A DNA stretch of 7,405 bases from an uncultured Desulfomonile sp. (GTDB lineage: Bacteria > Desulfobacterota > Desulfomonilia > Desulfomonilales > Desulfomonilaceae): assembly GCA_903920415.1 (NCBI GenBank), contig CAIXMD010000410.1:1-7405 (forward strand), written 5' to 3'. Under the pieces are notes generated by a model. It saw only the letters and a list, made by a program, of their open reading frames with translations, did no database searches and had not been told where the DNA came from. Of the stretch, positions 1 through 7,073 are shown piece after piece; within the stretch, counting starts at the first letter, position 1; each line of letters opens with the position of its first letter. The translations under genes and the position numbers were made by a program.

Positions 1-144
1 ACCTCGTCAGACATGCGTTTCACTCTGGAGACCGTTGCTTGTTTAGGAGCGTGTGCCTTGAGCCCCGTCATGGTTGTCAACAAGACCTATTATGGCAAGC
101 TGAATTCCGGGAGAATTGAGGCCGTCCTCAAGAACCTCCCATGA
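1..144 (+). CDS. nuoE: NuoE-like [2Fe-2S] subunit of an NADH-dependent oxidoreductase (C-terminal fragment)
   Basis: The frame is open from the first base and ends at the TGA at 142-144, giving the last 47 residues of a protein that starts upstream of the window. The visible part contains VACLGACALSPVM, in which C14 and C18 (fragment numbering) match the CxxxC pair that supplies the last two ligands of the [2Fe-2S] cluster in the thioredoxin-like fold of NuoE, HoxE and HndA. The following segment (VVNKTYYGKL) and short helical tail also fit that family. NuoE-type subunits relay single electrons beside the NADH/FMN subunit NuoF. The next gene starts 12 nt downstream and contains a NuoF domain, so the two very likely share a transcript and form a complex. 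The N-terminal half with the first two cysteines lies outside the window, so it cannot be told whether this is a stand-alone subunit or the end of a larger fusion. Confidence 0.88.
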   Translation, partial: TSSDMRFTLETVACLGACALSPVMVVNKTYYGKLNSGRIEAVLKNLP

Positions 145-156
145 TACGGTGATGTT

Positions 157-3100
157 ATGGATTGTCTGCATTCCGCTTCTGACCTTGAGAGGTTACGCCT
201 GACAGTCCGGCGTAAGCGAGATCCTTCCGTGGTCGAAATAGCCGTGTGCGGAGCCACAGGCTGTAGGGCCTGGGGAGCGGAAGAAGTTATCTCTCGTTTC
301 GAAACGGAACTTCGAGAACAGGGATTGACCGGAAAAGTGCTCGTGAAGAGGGTAGGATGTCAAGGGTTTTGCGAACGTGGGCCGCTGGTTACCATAAGAC
401 CCCAGGGTATTTTCTATCAAAGAGTAACTGCGGCAGATGTCTCTGAAGTGGTTTCCGAGACCGTTATGAAGAGCAACATACTTGGAAGGTTGCTGCTTAC
501 GGCGCCAGGCAGTGAGAGGCGCTTCGTCTACGAATCGGAGGTGCCCTTCTATGCTAAGCAAAAAAGGCAGGTGCTTGCCCTCAACGGAGTGGTAGATCCC
601 ACTTCAATCGAGGACAGCATAGCTTTTGGGGGCTACACAGGGCTTGAAGAAATACTATCTTTGCAGCCCACACGGGTTATAGAAACAATCGAACGGGCCG
701 GATTGAGAGGACGTGGAGGCGGAGGTTTTCCGACTGGAACCAAATGGCGATTCGCACGGTCATCCGAAGGCGCGCGCAAGTTCATCATCTGCAACGCGGA
801 TGAAGGGGACCCGGGAGCATTCATGGACCGGGCCATCCTGGAAGGAAACCCTCACCCCGTTATAGAGGGAATGATAATTGGCGCCTATGCCATCGGAGCG
901 GGAGAAGGGTACATCTATTGCCGCGCGGAGTATCCACTTGCCATAGAACGTTTGGCACTCGCCATTCGCCAAGCGAAGGAACTCGGGCTGTTGGGCGAGA
1001 ATATCCTGGGGAGCGGGTTCAATTTCGACATTCGGCTCCACCAGGGCGCTGGTGCCTTTGTTTGTGGAGAGGAAACCGCTCTTATTGCATCGATAGAAGG
1101 GCGGAGAGGGATGCCCCGTCCCAGGCCCCCATTCCCTGTTCAAAGCGGTCTTTTCGGGTGCCCCACCGTGATCAACAACGTTGAAACTTTTGCCAATGTA
1201 ACCCGCATCATTTCCTTGGGACCCGATGCCTACGCTTCCGTAGGGACCAACAATTCCAAGGGCACGAAGATCTTCTCCCTCACCGGCAAAGTGAACAACA
1301 CCGGGCTGGTCGAAGTTCCGATGGGGGTAACCATCCGAGACGTCGTGTTCGATATCGGCGGAGGAGTACCCAAGGATAGGAAATTTAAGGCTGTTCAGAT
1401 GGGGGGTCCTTCAGGAGGATGCATTCCGGAGAAATTTCTCGACTTGCCCATCGACTACGATTCCCTTCTGGAAGTTGGGGCCATCATGGGTTCTGGCGGC
1501 ATGGTGGTCATGGACGAGAACACCTGCATGGTGGAGGTGGCTCGCTACTTTGTTTCGTTCACCGCCGATGAATCTTGCGGCCAGTGTTCTCCTTGCCGTA
1601 TCGGCACACGACAGATGCTGAACATCCTGACTCGCATCACGAGTGGTCAGGGCACAATGGCTGACCTCGATCGGTTGCAACGGATCGCTCTCCAGGTGAA
1701 GAGCACCAGCCTTTGCGGCTTGGGACAGACTTGCTCGAATCCGGTGCTCTCGACTCTTCGTCATTTCCGGCATGAGTACGAAGCGCATATACTAGCCAAG
1801 AGATGTCCTGCGGGTGTCTGCGACGCTCTTGTACTTTCACCATGCCAGCACGCTTGCCCTGCAGGTATAGACGTTCCCGCTTACGTGGCGTTTATCGCCC
1901 AGGGGGATTTTTCTAAAGCCTTGGACGTGATTCGGGAACATAATCCCTTCCCCGGAGTCTGCGGACGAATATGTCACCACCCGTGCGAAAGCAAGTGCCG
2001 TCGCGGTGAAATAGACCAGCCTTTGTCTATACGTTATTTGAAACGTTTTGCCGCTGATTGGGCTTACGAAAATCTAGAAGAGCCGACGGAACCGTTCCCC
2101 ATAACCAAAACCCAACAAGTGGCCGTGGTAGGAGCCGGGCCGGCCGGTCTTAGTTGCGGGTATTTTCTCGCCGGGATGGGATACAAAACCACGGTGTTCG
2201 AGGCCCTTCCTTCAGGTGGGGGTATGCTCGCGGTAGGCGTTCCGGAGTTCCGGTTGCCCAAGGACGTTCTTGAGAACGAGATCGGTTACATTGAGGCTAA
2301 AGGAGTGGAGATACTTTACGACAGCCCAATTAACGAATACCATACCGTGGATGACCTCAAGGCCGAGGGTTATGACGCGATTTTCATCGCGGCCGGCGCA
2401 CATAGAAGCCAGGAATTAGGCATTCCAGGTGAAGATAGGAACGTCGAAGGTCTCGTGCACGGACTTCACCTACTCAGAGGCGTCAAGACCGGGGAGTTTG
2501 TACAAATCGGAAACCGGATCCTGATCATCGGAGGAGGAAACACCGCCATCGATGCTGCTCGAAGCGCTCTTCGCAAAGGAGCGTTCCACGTAACTGTACT
2601 GTATCGACGTTCCAGAGAAGAGATGCCTGTCTCCTCAATCGAGTTTCGTGAGGCCGAAGAAGAAGGCGTGGAATTCCTGTTTCTGGTCTCTCCTACGAGG
2701 ATTGAATCGAGCAACGGCAAGATCAAAGGCGTAAGGTTCATCCGAATGAAGCTGGGAGAGCCTGACGAATCAGGCCGTAGGACACCTGTGCCAATCGAGG
2801 GGAGTGAGTTTTTCCTTGAAGCCGACATGGTAATTCCAGCAGTGGGACAAGTGCCTGATCTCAGCTTCCTGCCTCCTGATTTCCAGTTGGAACGTGTCGC
2901 GTGGGGCGCTCTCAAAGTAAACCCGGATACGCTCCAGACTAATATTCCATGGATTTTCGCAGGAGGGGATTTCGCCACCGGCCCATCCATGGCCATATTC
3001 GCCATAGCAGCCGGACAACGAGCAGCCCTGAGTATTGATCGCTATTTCCGAGGACTCAAGGAACCCTTGATCATAAGAGACGAACAATATTTCCTCCGCC

Positions 3101-3300
3101 CTGAGCCGCCCTCTGATCCGGAAAGGCTGGATCGAATAAGACCCAGGGTCGACATGCCCCGTGTGCGTCCCGAGGAGAGGATCACCGGATTTGATGAATT
3201 CGAGAAAGGGCTCGGGGAAGAAGAAGCCCGAATGGAGGCGTCTCGATGTCTCCGGTGTGACTTGGAACGTATCAGGGATATGCACGTGGAAGATTGGTAG
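157..3300 (+). CDS. NuoF-GltD fusion: NADH-binding (51 kDa-like) flavoprotein joined to a glutamate synthase small subunit/NfnB-like oxidoreductase
   Basis: A cytosolic three-module electron-transfer protein of 1047 residues. Residues ~25-105 form a thioredoxin-like [2Fe-2S] domain (C31, C36, C68, C72). Residues ~110-545 are a NuoF core: the FMN-site glycine-rich loop GRGGGGFPTGTKW (185-197), NADEGDPGAFMDR (213-225), GAGAFVCGEET (298-307), an SLBB-like region, and the [4Fe-4S] motif C474-x2-C477-x2-C480 with C520. Residues ~550-640 resemble the Fe-S domain of GltD: C550, C555, C563, C567, C602, C606, C610 and C614, enough for two [4Fe-4S] clusters. Then come an FAD fold (VAVVGAGPAGLSCG, 655-668), an NAD(P)H fold (GGGNTAIDAAR, 792-802) with YRRSREEMP (816-824), and an FAD-closing motif (FAGGD, 934-938). 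It ends in RCLRCD (1030-1035). HndC/HydB proteins usually have a C-terminal ferredoxin domain where GltD sits here. The ATG at 157 has only a weak GGTG upstream; the start is the longest plausible. Domain calls are firm; physiological acceptor and NADP specificity are inferred. Confidence 0.93.
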   Translation: MDCLHSASDLERLRLTVRRKRDPSVVEIAVCGATGCRAWGAEEVISRFETELREQGLTGKVLVKRVGCQGFCERGPLVTIRPQGIFYQRVTAADVSEVVSETVMKSNILGRLLLTAPGSERRFVYESEVPFYAKQKRQVLALNGVVDPTSIEDSIAFGGYTGLEEILSLQPTRVIETIERAGLRGRGGGGFPTGTKWRFARSSEGARKFIICNADEGDPGAFMDRAILEGNPHPVIEGMIIGAYAIGAGEGYIYCRAEYPLAIERLALAIRQAKELGLLGENILGSGFNFDIRLHQGAGAFVCGEETALIASIEGRRGMPRPRPPFPVQSGLFGCPTVINNVETFANVTRIISLGPDAYASVGTNNSKGTKIFSLTGKVNNTGLVEVPMGVTIRDVVFDIGGGVPKDRKFKAVQMGGPSGGCIPEKFLDLPIDYDSLLEVGAIMGSGGMVVMDENTCMVEVARYFVSFTADESCGQCSPCRIGTRQMLNILTRITSGQGTMADLDRLQRIALQVKSTSLCGLGQTCSNPVLSTLRHFRHEYEAHILAKRCPAGVCDALVLSPCQHACPAGIDVPAYVAFIAQGDFSKALDVIREHNPFPGVCGRICHHPCESKCRRGEIDQPLSIRYLKRFAADWAYENLEEPTEPFPITKTQQVAVVGAGPAGLSCGYFLAGMGYKTTVFEALPSGGGMLAVGVPEFRLPKDVLENEIGYIEAKGVEILYDSPINEYHTVDDLKAEGYDAIFIAAGAHRSQELGIPGEDRNVEGLVHGLHLLRGVKTGEFVQIGNRILIIGGGNTAIDAARSALRKGAFHVTVLYRRSREEMPVSSIEFREAEEEGVEFLFLVSPTRIESSNGKIKGVRFIRMKLGEPDESGRRTPVPIEGSEFFLEADMVIPAVGQVPDLSFLPPDFQLERVAWGALKVNPDTLQTNIPWIFAGGDFATGPSMAIFAIAAGQRAALSIDRYFRGLKEPLIIRDEQYFLRPEPPSDPERLDRIRPRVDMPRVRPEERITGFDEFEKGLGEEEARMEASRCLRCDLERIRDMHVEDW

Positions 3301-3381
3301 GTGAGACTGTTTCGCGGGTATTACTGTGTTTACCGATAGGCCTGACAGAAAGTGCCGGGTTCTGGAGGTTTTACGTTTCTT

Positions 3382-3428
3382 AGTGCCGGACAGTGCTATT
3401 GGCAATATAATTGTGGTACTAACATAAA
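3382..3428 (+). promoter_or_regulatory. Candidate promoter region upstream of metV
   Basis: The 241-nt gap between the fusion flavoprotein and metV holds the best promoter-like sequence in the window. One reading is sigma-70: TTGGCA (3399-3404), an 18-nt spacer and CATAAA (3423-3428). A perfect TATAAT lies at 3406-3411, but nothing resembling a -35 box sits at the right distance upstream. A third reading is sigma-54-like: TGGCA (3400-3404), six bases, then TTGT (3411-3414), which keeps the -24/-12 spacing but has T in place of the usual C at -12. These readings exclude each other, so the exact start site is open. If it is active, metV-metF-kinase can be transcribed separately from the flavoprotein genes. 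Confidence 0.35.
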
Positions 3429-3530
3429 TCGTCAGTGTGTCCCTCAATAAAGTGCGGGGCTATGGTCTATCGTCCCCAGCAGGGACTCTAAACGAAGATA
3501 ATTCGGAGTTCCAAGAGAGTTTCTTCAAAA

Positions 3531-3535
3531 AGGTG
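3531..3535 (+). promoter_or_regulatory. Ribosome binding site that fixes the metV start
   Basis: AGGTG preceded by an A-run lies six bases before the ATG at 3542. No comparable site stands before the in-frame GTG at 3437, so this site favours the shorter 223-residue MetV. Confidence 0.65.
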
Positions 3536-3541
3536 CCGGCC

Positions 3542-4213
3542 ATGAAAACTATCACGCGACAGAAACCATTCGAGCAGATTTTAGAGGATATATCTTCGGA
3601 TACCAGGGTCTTCATCGTGGGTTGCGGCACATGTGCCACTCTCTGTCACACTGGTGGGGTTGATGAGGTCGCAGCTATGGCAGAAAAGCTCACCGTAGCA
3701 GGGAAGATCGTGACAGGGGTCGCTGTCCCTCCTACGGGTTGTGACGAAGTTACCAGCGAAATGCGATTCGTTTTCAGAGATCGGCTACGTGCAGCAGACA
3801 TCGTTCTCGTCATGTCTTGCGCTTTTGGTGTGCAAACCGCAGCCACACAACTGAAGAAACCTGTAGCACCCGCTCTTGACACCCTTTTTATGGGCAAAGA
3901 AGGCCCGGCCGGCCATTATTCAGAGATCTGCATGCAATGTGGAGAATGCGTTCTGGCATACACTGGAGGGATCTGTCCGGTTACTGCCTGTCACAAGGGA
4001 CTTCTCAACGGGCCCTGTGGTGGTACCGACAACGGCATGTGCGAGGTTGGCAACGGAAGAGAATGCGCCTGGACCCTCATTTACAATAGGCTTCAGAGCC
4101 AGGGCAGACTTGATCGCATGCGTCAATATCATCCCCCAAAGAGCCACAACGCGGTGCTCAGACCAGGGATCCTCGATCTTACTCACTCTCGCGAAGAAGC
4201 CGCTGCACAGTAG
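3542..4213 (+). CDS. metV: Methylenetetrahydrofolate reductase partner subunit MetV (MTHFR C-terminal domain protein)
   Basis: A 223-residue cysteine-rich protein of the family that accompanies MetF in acetogens and many anaerobic Desulfobacterota. It contains GCGTCATLCHTGG (27-39; C28, C31, C35), a TGCDE motif (66-70), an internal cysteine C93 in MSCAFG, and a dense C-terminal cluster: C130, C133, C136, C145, C150, C159, C167 and C175, with the family hallmark LLNGPCGG (154-161). Thirteen cysteines in 223 residues imply bound Fe-S clusters and possibly zinc; the metal content is inferred. In known systems MetV forms a complex with MetF and connects it to further redox subunits. metF follows 86 nt downstream. 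The frame is open back to a GTG at 3437, but those 35 extra residues look like translated intergenic DNA and lack a ribosome site, so the ATG at 3542 was chosen. Family assignment is confident; the electron partner is not shown by this gene alone. Confidence 0.9.
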   Translation: MKTITRQKPFEQILEDISSDTRVFIVGCGTCATLCHTGGVDEVAAMAEKLTVAGKIVTGVAVPPTGCDEVTSEMRFVFRDRLRAADIVLVMSCAFGVQTAATQLKKPVAPALDTLFMGKEGPAGHYSEICMQCGECVLAYTGGICPVTACHKGLLNGPCGGTDNGMCEVGNGRECAWTLIYNRLQSQGRLDRMRQYHPPKSHNAVLRPGILDLTHSREEAAAQ

Positions 4214-4299
4214 CACCAAGGATGTATCGTGCGAAGCTCCAACAGACTGTTCCAACATGACGATCTAACTGAAGCCCATCGCTGGGAAAGAGGTGGCGG

Positions 4300-5184
4300 A
4301 TGAGTCGATTCAAAGAAGCCCTAGACTCCGGGAAGTTCGTTGTTACAGCAGAGATAGGCCCTCCTAAAGGTGTCAACCTGGAACCTATGAAACACCACAT
4401 AGAACTGCTCAAGGATCGAGTTGACGGCATCAACGTTACCGACAACCAGAGTTCTGTCCTGAGGTATCCATCACTCGGCGGAGCACTGCTGGTCAAAGAA
4501 ATTGGAGGCGAGCCTATTCTCCAGATGACTTGTCGAGACCGCAACCGGCTGGCGCTCCAGGCTGATCTTTTCTTCGCATACAGTCGCGGGATCACCAATG
4601 TACTGTGTCTCACCGGCGACGCAGTGGTTGTGGGAGATCACAAGGATGCCAAGGGTGTCTTCGATCTTGATTCGGTTCAGTTGCTGGATATGATTCAGAC
4701 CCTTTCAGACGGCAAGGATCTTGCCGGTAACCCGCTCGATGGGACGCCGCGTTTCTGCAAAGGGGCCATCGTAACACCCGAGGCGCATCCCTTGGAACCT
4801 CAACTTGTCAAGTTTGAAAAGAAAATAGAGGCCGGCGCCGAGTTCATCCAGACCCAGGCTATCTACGATTTGAACAATTTCAGGAATTTCATGGATTATG
4901 CGAGAAAGTTCAAGGTCAAGATTCTGGCCGGTATTGTCGTGCTCGTCAGCGCGGGCATGGCTAAATTTATGAACAAGAACGTTCCCGGTATATTCGTCCC
5001 CAAGCCGCTCATTGATGAATTGGCCGGAGCCCCCAAGGGCAAGGCTTTGGAAACCGGGATCAACATCGCCGCCAGGACGATTCGGACTATTAAAGAAGAA
5101 CGGCTGGCCGACGGGGTCCACATCATGGCCATAGGCAAAGAGGAATCCGTTCCCCGAATCCTTGACCTAGCGGGGATATATTAA
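4300..5184 (+). CDS. metF: 5,10-methylenetetrahydrofolate reductase MetF
   Basis: A cytosolic flavoprotein that interconverts 5,10-methylene- and 5-methyl-tetrahydrofolate, the C1 step feeding either the methyl branch of the Wood-Ljungdahl pathway or methionine synthesis. The 294-residue length is normal for a bacterial MetF TIM barrel. Visible signatures are TAEIGPPKG (16-24), whose E18 corresponds to the catalytic glutamate; NVTDNQ (45-50); LQMTCRDRN (74-82), the flavin/folate barrel strand; CLTGD (103-107), whose D107 matches the flavin-modulating aspartate of E. coli LRGD; FIQTQAIYD (182-190); and SAGMAKFMNKNVPGI (217-231), typical of MetF proteins that occur with MetV. GAGG at 4290-4293 lies six bases before the ATG, a good ribosome site. 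The gene follows metV by 86 nt and is followed after 31 nt by a sensor kinase, so the three are probably one operon. Pairing with metV suggests that electrons come through MetV and associated subunits instead of directly from NAD(P)H, an inference. Confidence 0.94.
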   Translation: MSRFKEALDSGKFVVTAEIGPPKGVNLEPMKHHIELLKDRVDGINVTDNQSSVLRYPSLGGALLVKEIGGEPILQMTCRDRNRLALQADLFFAYSRGITNVLCLTGDAVVVGDHKDAKGVFDLDSVQLLDMIQTLSDGKDLAGNPLDGTPRFCKGAIVTPEAHPLEPQLVKFEKKIEAGAEFIQTQAIYDLNNFRNFMDYARKFKVKILAGIVVLVSAGMAKFMNKNVPGIFVPKPLIDELAGAPKGKALETGINIAARTIRTIKEERLADGVHIMAIGKEESVPRILDLAGIY

Positions 5185-5203
5185 CGAAATGACTCCTGGT
5201 GTC

Positions 5204-5210
5204 AGGGAGG
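5204..5210 (+). promoter_or_regulatory. Strong Shine-Dalgarno that fixes the kinase start
   Basis: AGGGAGG lies five bases before the ATG at 5216 and is the clearest ribosome site in the window apart from that of carB. The in-frame ATG at 5189, nine codons upstream, has no such site and sits only four bases past the metF stop. Confidence 0.75.
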
Positions 5211-5215
5211 AAAAA

Positions 5216-6760
5216 ATGTCCCGTCGTAGTTTGTTGTCCGTCATTGAAATGAGCATGGAGGACATCGAGGACCGCTTGCTAACGATCGAGCGGAGTTATG
5301 AGGAGTTCTTTGCAGAAGCGAGAGATGGATTCTTCATCTCAACGCGTGAAGGTGGATTTGTAGATTGCAATGACGCTCTAGTTAACATGTTGGGTTACCA
5401 GGTCACGGAGGAGGTCTTGACTCTGGATCTGTTCTGGGATCTATGGATGGAACCTCAGCATCGGGAGCGCTTTCAGACTGTAATAGAAACTCAAGGACAA
5501 GTCAGTAATTACGAGGCCGTCTTTAGGAAAAAGGACGGTTCTCTTCTCCACGTGGCACTGTCGGCGCAAGTCTGGAAGGACCGCAATGGGGAAATCGGGG
5601 GATACCAAGGGTTCGTGGTTGACAGTACGCACCAGAGGCTGATGGAAGACCAGCTTCAGACGATAGAGATCAAGTATCGGGAACTGTTCGATAACATCTT
5701 AGACGGAGTATTCATCTCGGACGAGGAAGGAAGAGTTCTGGATTGCAACAAGGCCCTGTGCGACATTGTTGGCTACACCCGGGAAGAGTTCATGGGCATG
5801 GACTACTACAAGGACCTCTTTGCAAGCGATGACGATATCATGGACTTCAGGAAAAAGGTCACCGAGGATGGCTCAGTCAGAGACTACGAGCTGCAGATAC
5901 GCCTTAAGGACGGTAGTATTCATGACATTTCAATGAGTGGCTATGCCAGCAAGAACAGTGCGGGCGAAATCATAAACTATCAGGGTCTCATGAGGGACGT
6001 TACGGAAACAAAGCGCATACGTGCTCTGCTGATACAGACCGAGTCAGCCATGGGGAGAATGGCCTCACAACTCGCTCACGAGCTTAACAACCCAATATAC
6101 GGTATCATGAACTGCCTGGAACTGCTTAAGGACGCTATTCCTGAAAGCAACGAAAGGAGGAAGTATCTCGACCTGGCTTACAATGAGTGTCAGCGCACAT
6201 CTGGACTCTTGATCAAGATGTTGAAGTTCTTTAAACCCGACAATGAAGAGAAGAAGCCCACAGACGTTAATAAGCTTTTGGAAGAAACTCTTCTATTCTA
6301 TGAAAAACAATTCAAAAATCTCAACATCCGCGTAAACACCGACCTGGCCGAGGACCTGCCCAATATAATGGCCATTGGAAGTCAGTTAAAGCAAGTTTTT
6401 ATCAACATGATTATTAATGCCAACACGGCCATGCCCTCGGGAGGAGATCTCCGGGTAGCCAACAGTTTCAGACCGGATGACAACGGAGTCGCTGTGACCA
6501 TCCAGGACAGTGGAGTCGGCATACCGCCTGAAATCAGGGAAAGAATCTTTGAAGCGTTCTTTACTACAAAGAAAAAGGTGAAAGGGGTCGGACTAGGATT
6601 AAGCATATCCTACGGCTTCATCCGGGAGCACGGCGGCAGAATCGACGTACAAAGCGACGTAGGTAAAGGGACTACTTTTAAAATCTATTTACCCTTGGAT
6701 GGACAAAAGGCAGGACCGAGCAGCCGAAATCCTGAAAAAAGTGATTTTCTGCGTTTGTAG
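5216..6760 (+). CDS. Cytosolic PAS-PAS sensor histidine kinase
   Basis: A 514-residue signal-transducing kinase. Residues ~27-141 and ~151-266 are two tandem PAS domains, recognisable from the repeated pattern of a GxF(I/V)(I/S) strand, DCN..L....GY, and KDGS..... followed by G(Y/L)xxxxxD. The dimerisation domain carries the H-box SQLAHELNNPIYG, with H288 the predicted phosphorylation site. The ATPase domain has an N-box NMIINA (397-402), a G1 box DSGVGI (431-436), FEAFFTTK (445-452) and a G2 box GVGLGLSIS (457-465). No hydrophobic membrane segment or signal peptide is seen, so sensing should be intracellular, for example redox, haem, flavin or a metabolite in a PAS pocket; the ligand cannot be read from the sequence. 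The ATG at 5216 is chosen on its ribosome site. The gene begins 31 nt after metF and probably shares its transcript. No response regulator is fused or adjacent, so the partner is unknown. The H-box and ATPase style resemble NtrB-like kinases, which often partner sigma-54 activators; that link is speculative here. Confidence 0.92.
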   Translation: MSRRSLLSVIEMSMEDIEDRLLTIERSYEEFFAEARDGFFISTREGGFVDCNDALVNMLGYQVTEEVLTLDLFWDLWMEPQHRERFQTVIETQGQVSNYEAVFRKKDGSLLHVALSAQVWKDRNGEIGGYQGFVVDSTHQRLMEDQLQTIEIKYRELFDNILDGVFISDEEGRVLDCNKALCDIVGYTREEFMGMDYYKDLFASDDDIMDFRKKVTEDGSVRDYELQIRLKDGSIHDISMSGYASKNSAGEIINYQGLMRDVTETKRIRALLIQTESAMGRMASQLAHELNNPIYGIMNCLELLKDAIPESNERRKYLDLAYNECQRTSGLLIKMLKFFKPDNEEKKPTDVNKLLEETLLFYEKQFKNLNIRVNTDLAEDLPNIMAIGSQLKQVFINMIINANTAMPSGGDLRVANSFRPDDNGVAVTIQDSGVGIPPEIRERIFEAFFTTKKKVKGVGLGLSISYGFIREHGGRIDVQSDVGKGTTFKIYLPLDGQKAGPSSRNPEKSDFLRL

Positions 6761-7073
6761 CCTGAGGTTCCACTTCTTCAAGACAAGAAATGACCTTTCG
6801 GCGGGAAAGTTCAGGTCGGTTCGGGAAGACGTAGGTGTGCCTTGAAGCCATCCCGGTATGATAGGCATCCGTAAGTCTCTGTGAACCACCCTTTATTCTT
6901 TCGCTTATGGCCAGTGGGGCCAGAATTATTTTCCCTGTCCACGTCTCTAAATATGACCTTCGTTTAAGTATTTCAGTTGGCCGTATCTCGCCAGTCTGTT
7001 ATGTTTGTCGCCTGATATTCAATAATACTTAATCAGTGACAATTAACTTAGCTATTCTAAATGGGAGGATTCC
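6761..7073 (+). other. 313-nt intergenic region between the kinase gene and carB
   Basis: No convincing gene is visible on either strand. The first 55 bases after the kinase stop contain several short inverted repeats (CCTGA/TCAGG, TTCTT/AAGAA, CTTTC/GAAAG) that could fold into a branched RNA. A weak hairpin followed by an AT-rich tract lies near 6908. The last 70 bases before carB are AT-rich and presumably contain its promoter, but no pair of -35 and -10 boxes with good spacing stands out. No tRNA, known riboswitch or pyrimidine attenuator was recognised. Confidence 0.6.
6908..6930 (+). terminator. Weak candidate intrinsic terminator
   Basis: TGGCC (6908-6912) pairs with GGCCA (6918-6922) around the loop AGTGG, followed by GAATTATT and further Ts. 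The stem is only five pairs and the T-run is broken by A, so this is a marginal terminator for the metV-metF-kinase transcript. Confidence 0.25.

Noticed and set aside
2466..3005. 179-codon open frame on the minus strand
   Set aside because: Fully antisense to well-conserved nucleotide-binding motifs; low-complexity serine/arginine-rich product typical of a shadow frame.
2770..3447. 225-codon open frame on the minus strand
   Set aside because: It lies mostly antisense to the conserved FAD-binding end of the GltD module, shows no recognisable domain and has no supporting start context.
3437..3541. GTG start giving a 35-residue N-terminal extension of MetV
   Set aside because: No ribosome site precedes it, the residues do not look like the family's N-terminus, and it overlaps the promoter-like region; the ATG at 3542 has AGGTG at good spacing.
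4240..4262. AACAG-A-CTGTT inverted repeat between metV and metF
   Set aside because: The loop is a single base and there is no T-run, so it cannot be a terminator and is expected by chance.
4910..4990. VVLVSAGM in MetF looked like a loss of a lysine seen in some MetV-linked MetF proteins
   Set aside because: The comparison is from memory, E. coli MetF also has V before S at this place, and neighbouring residues are normal, so no defect can be claimed.
5189..5215. Earlier ATG for the PAS kinase
   Set aside because: It is four bases past the metF stop without a ribosome site, while AGGGAGG precedes the ATG at 5216.
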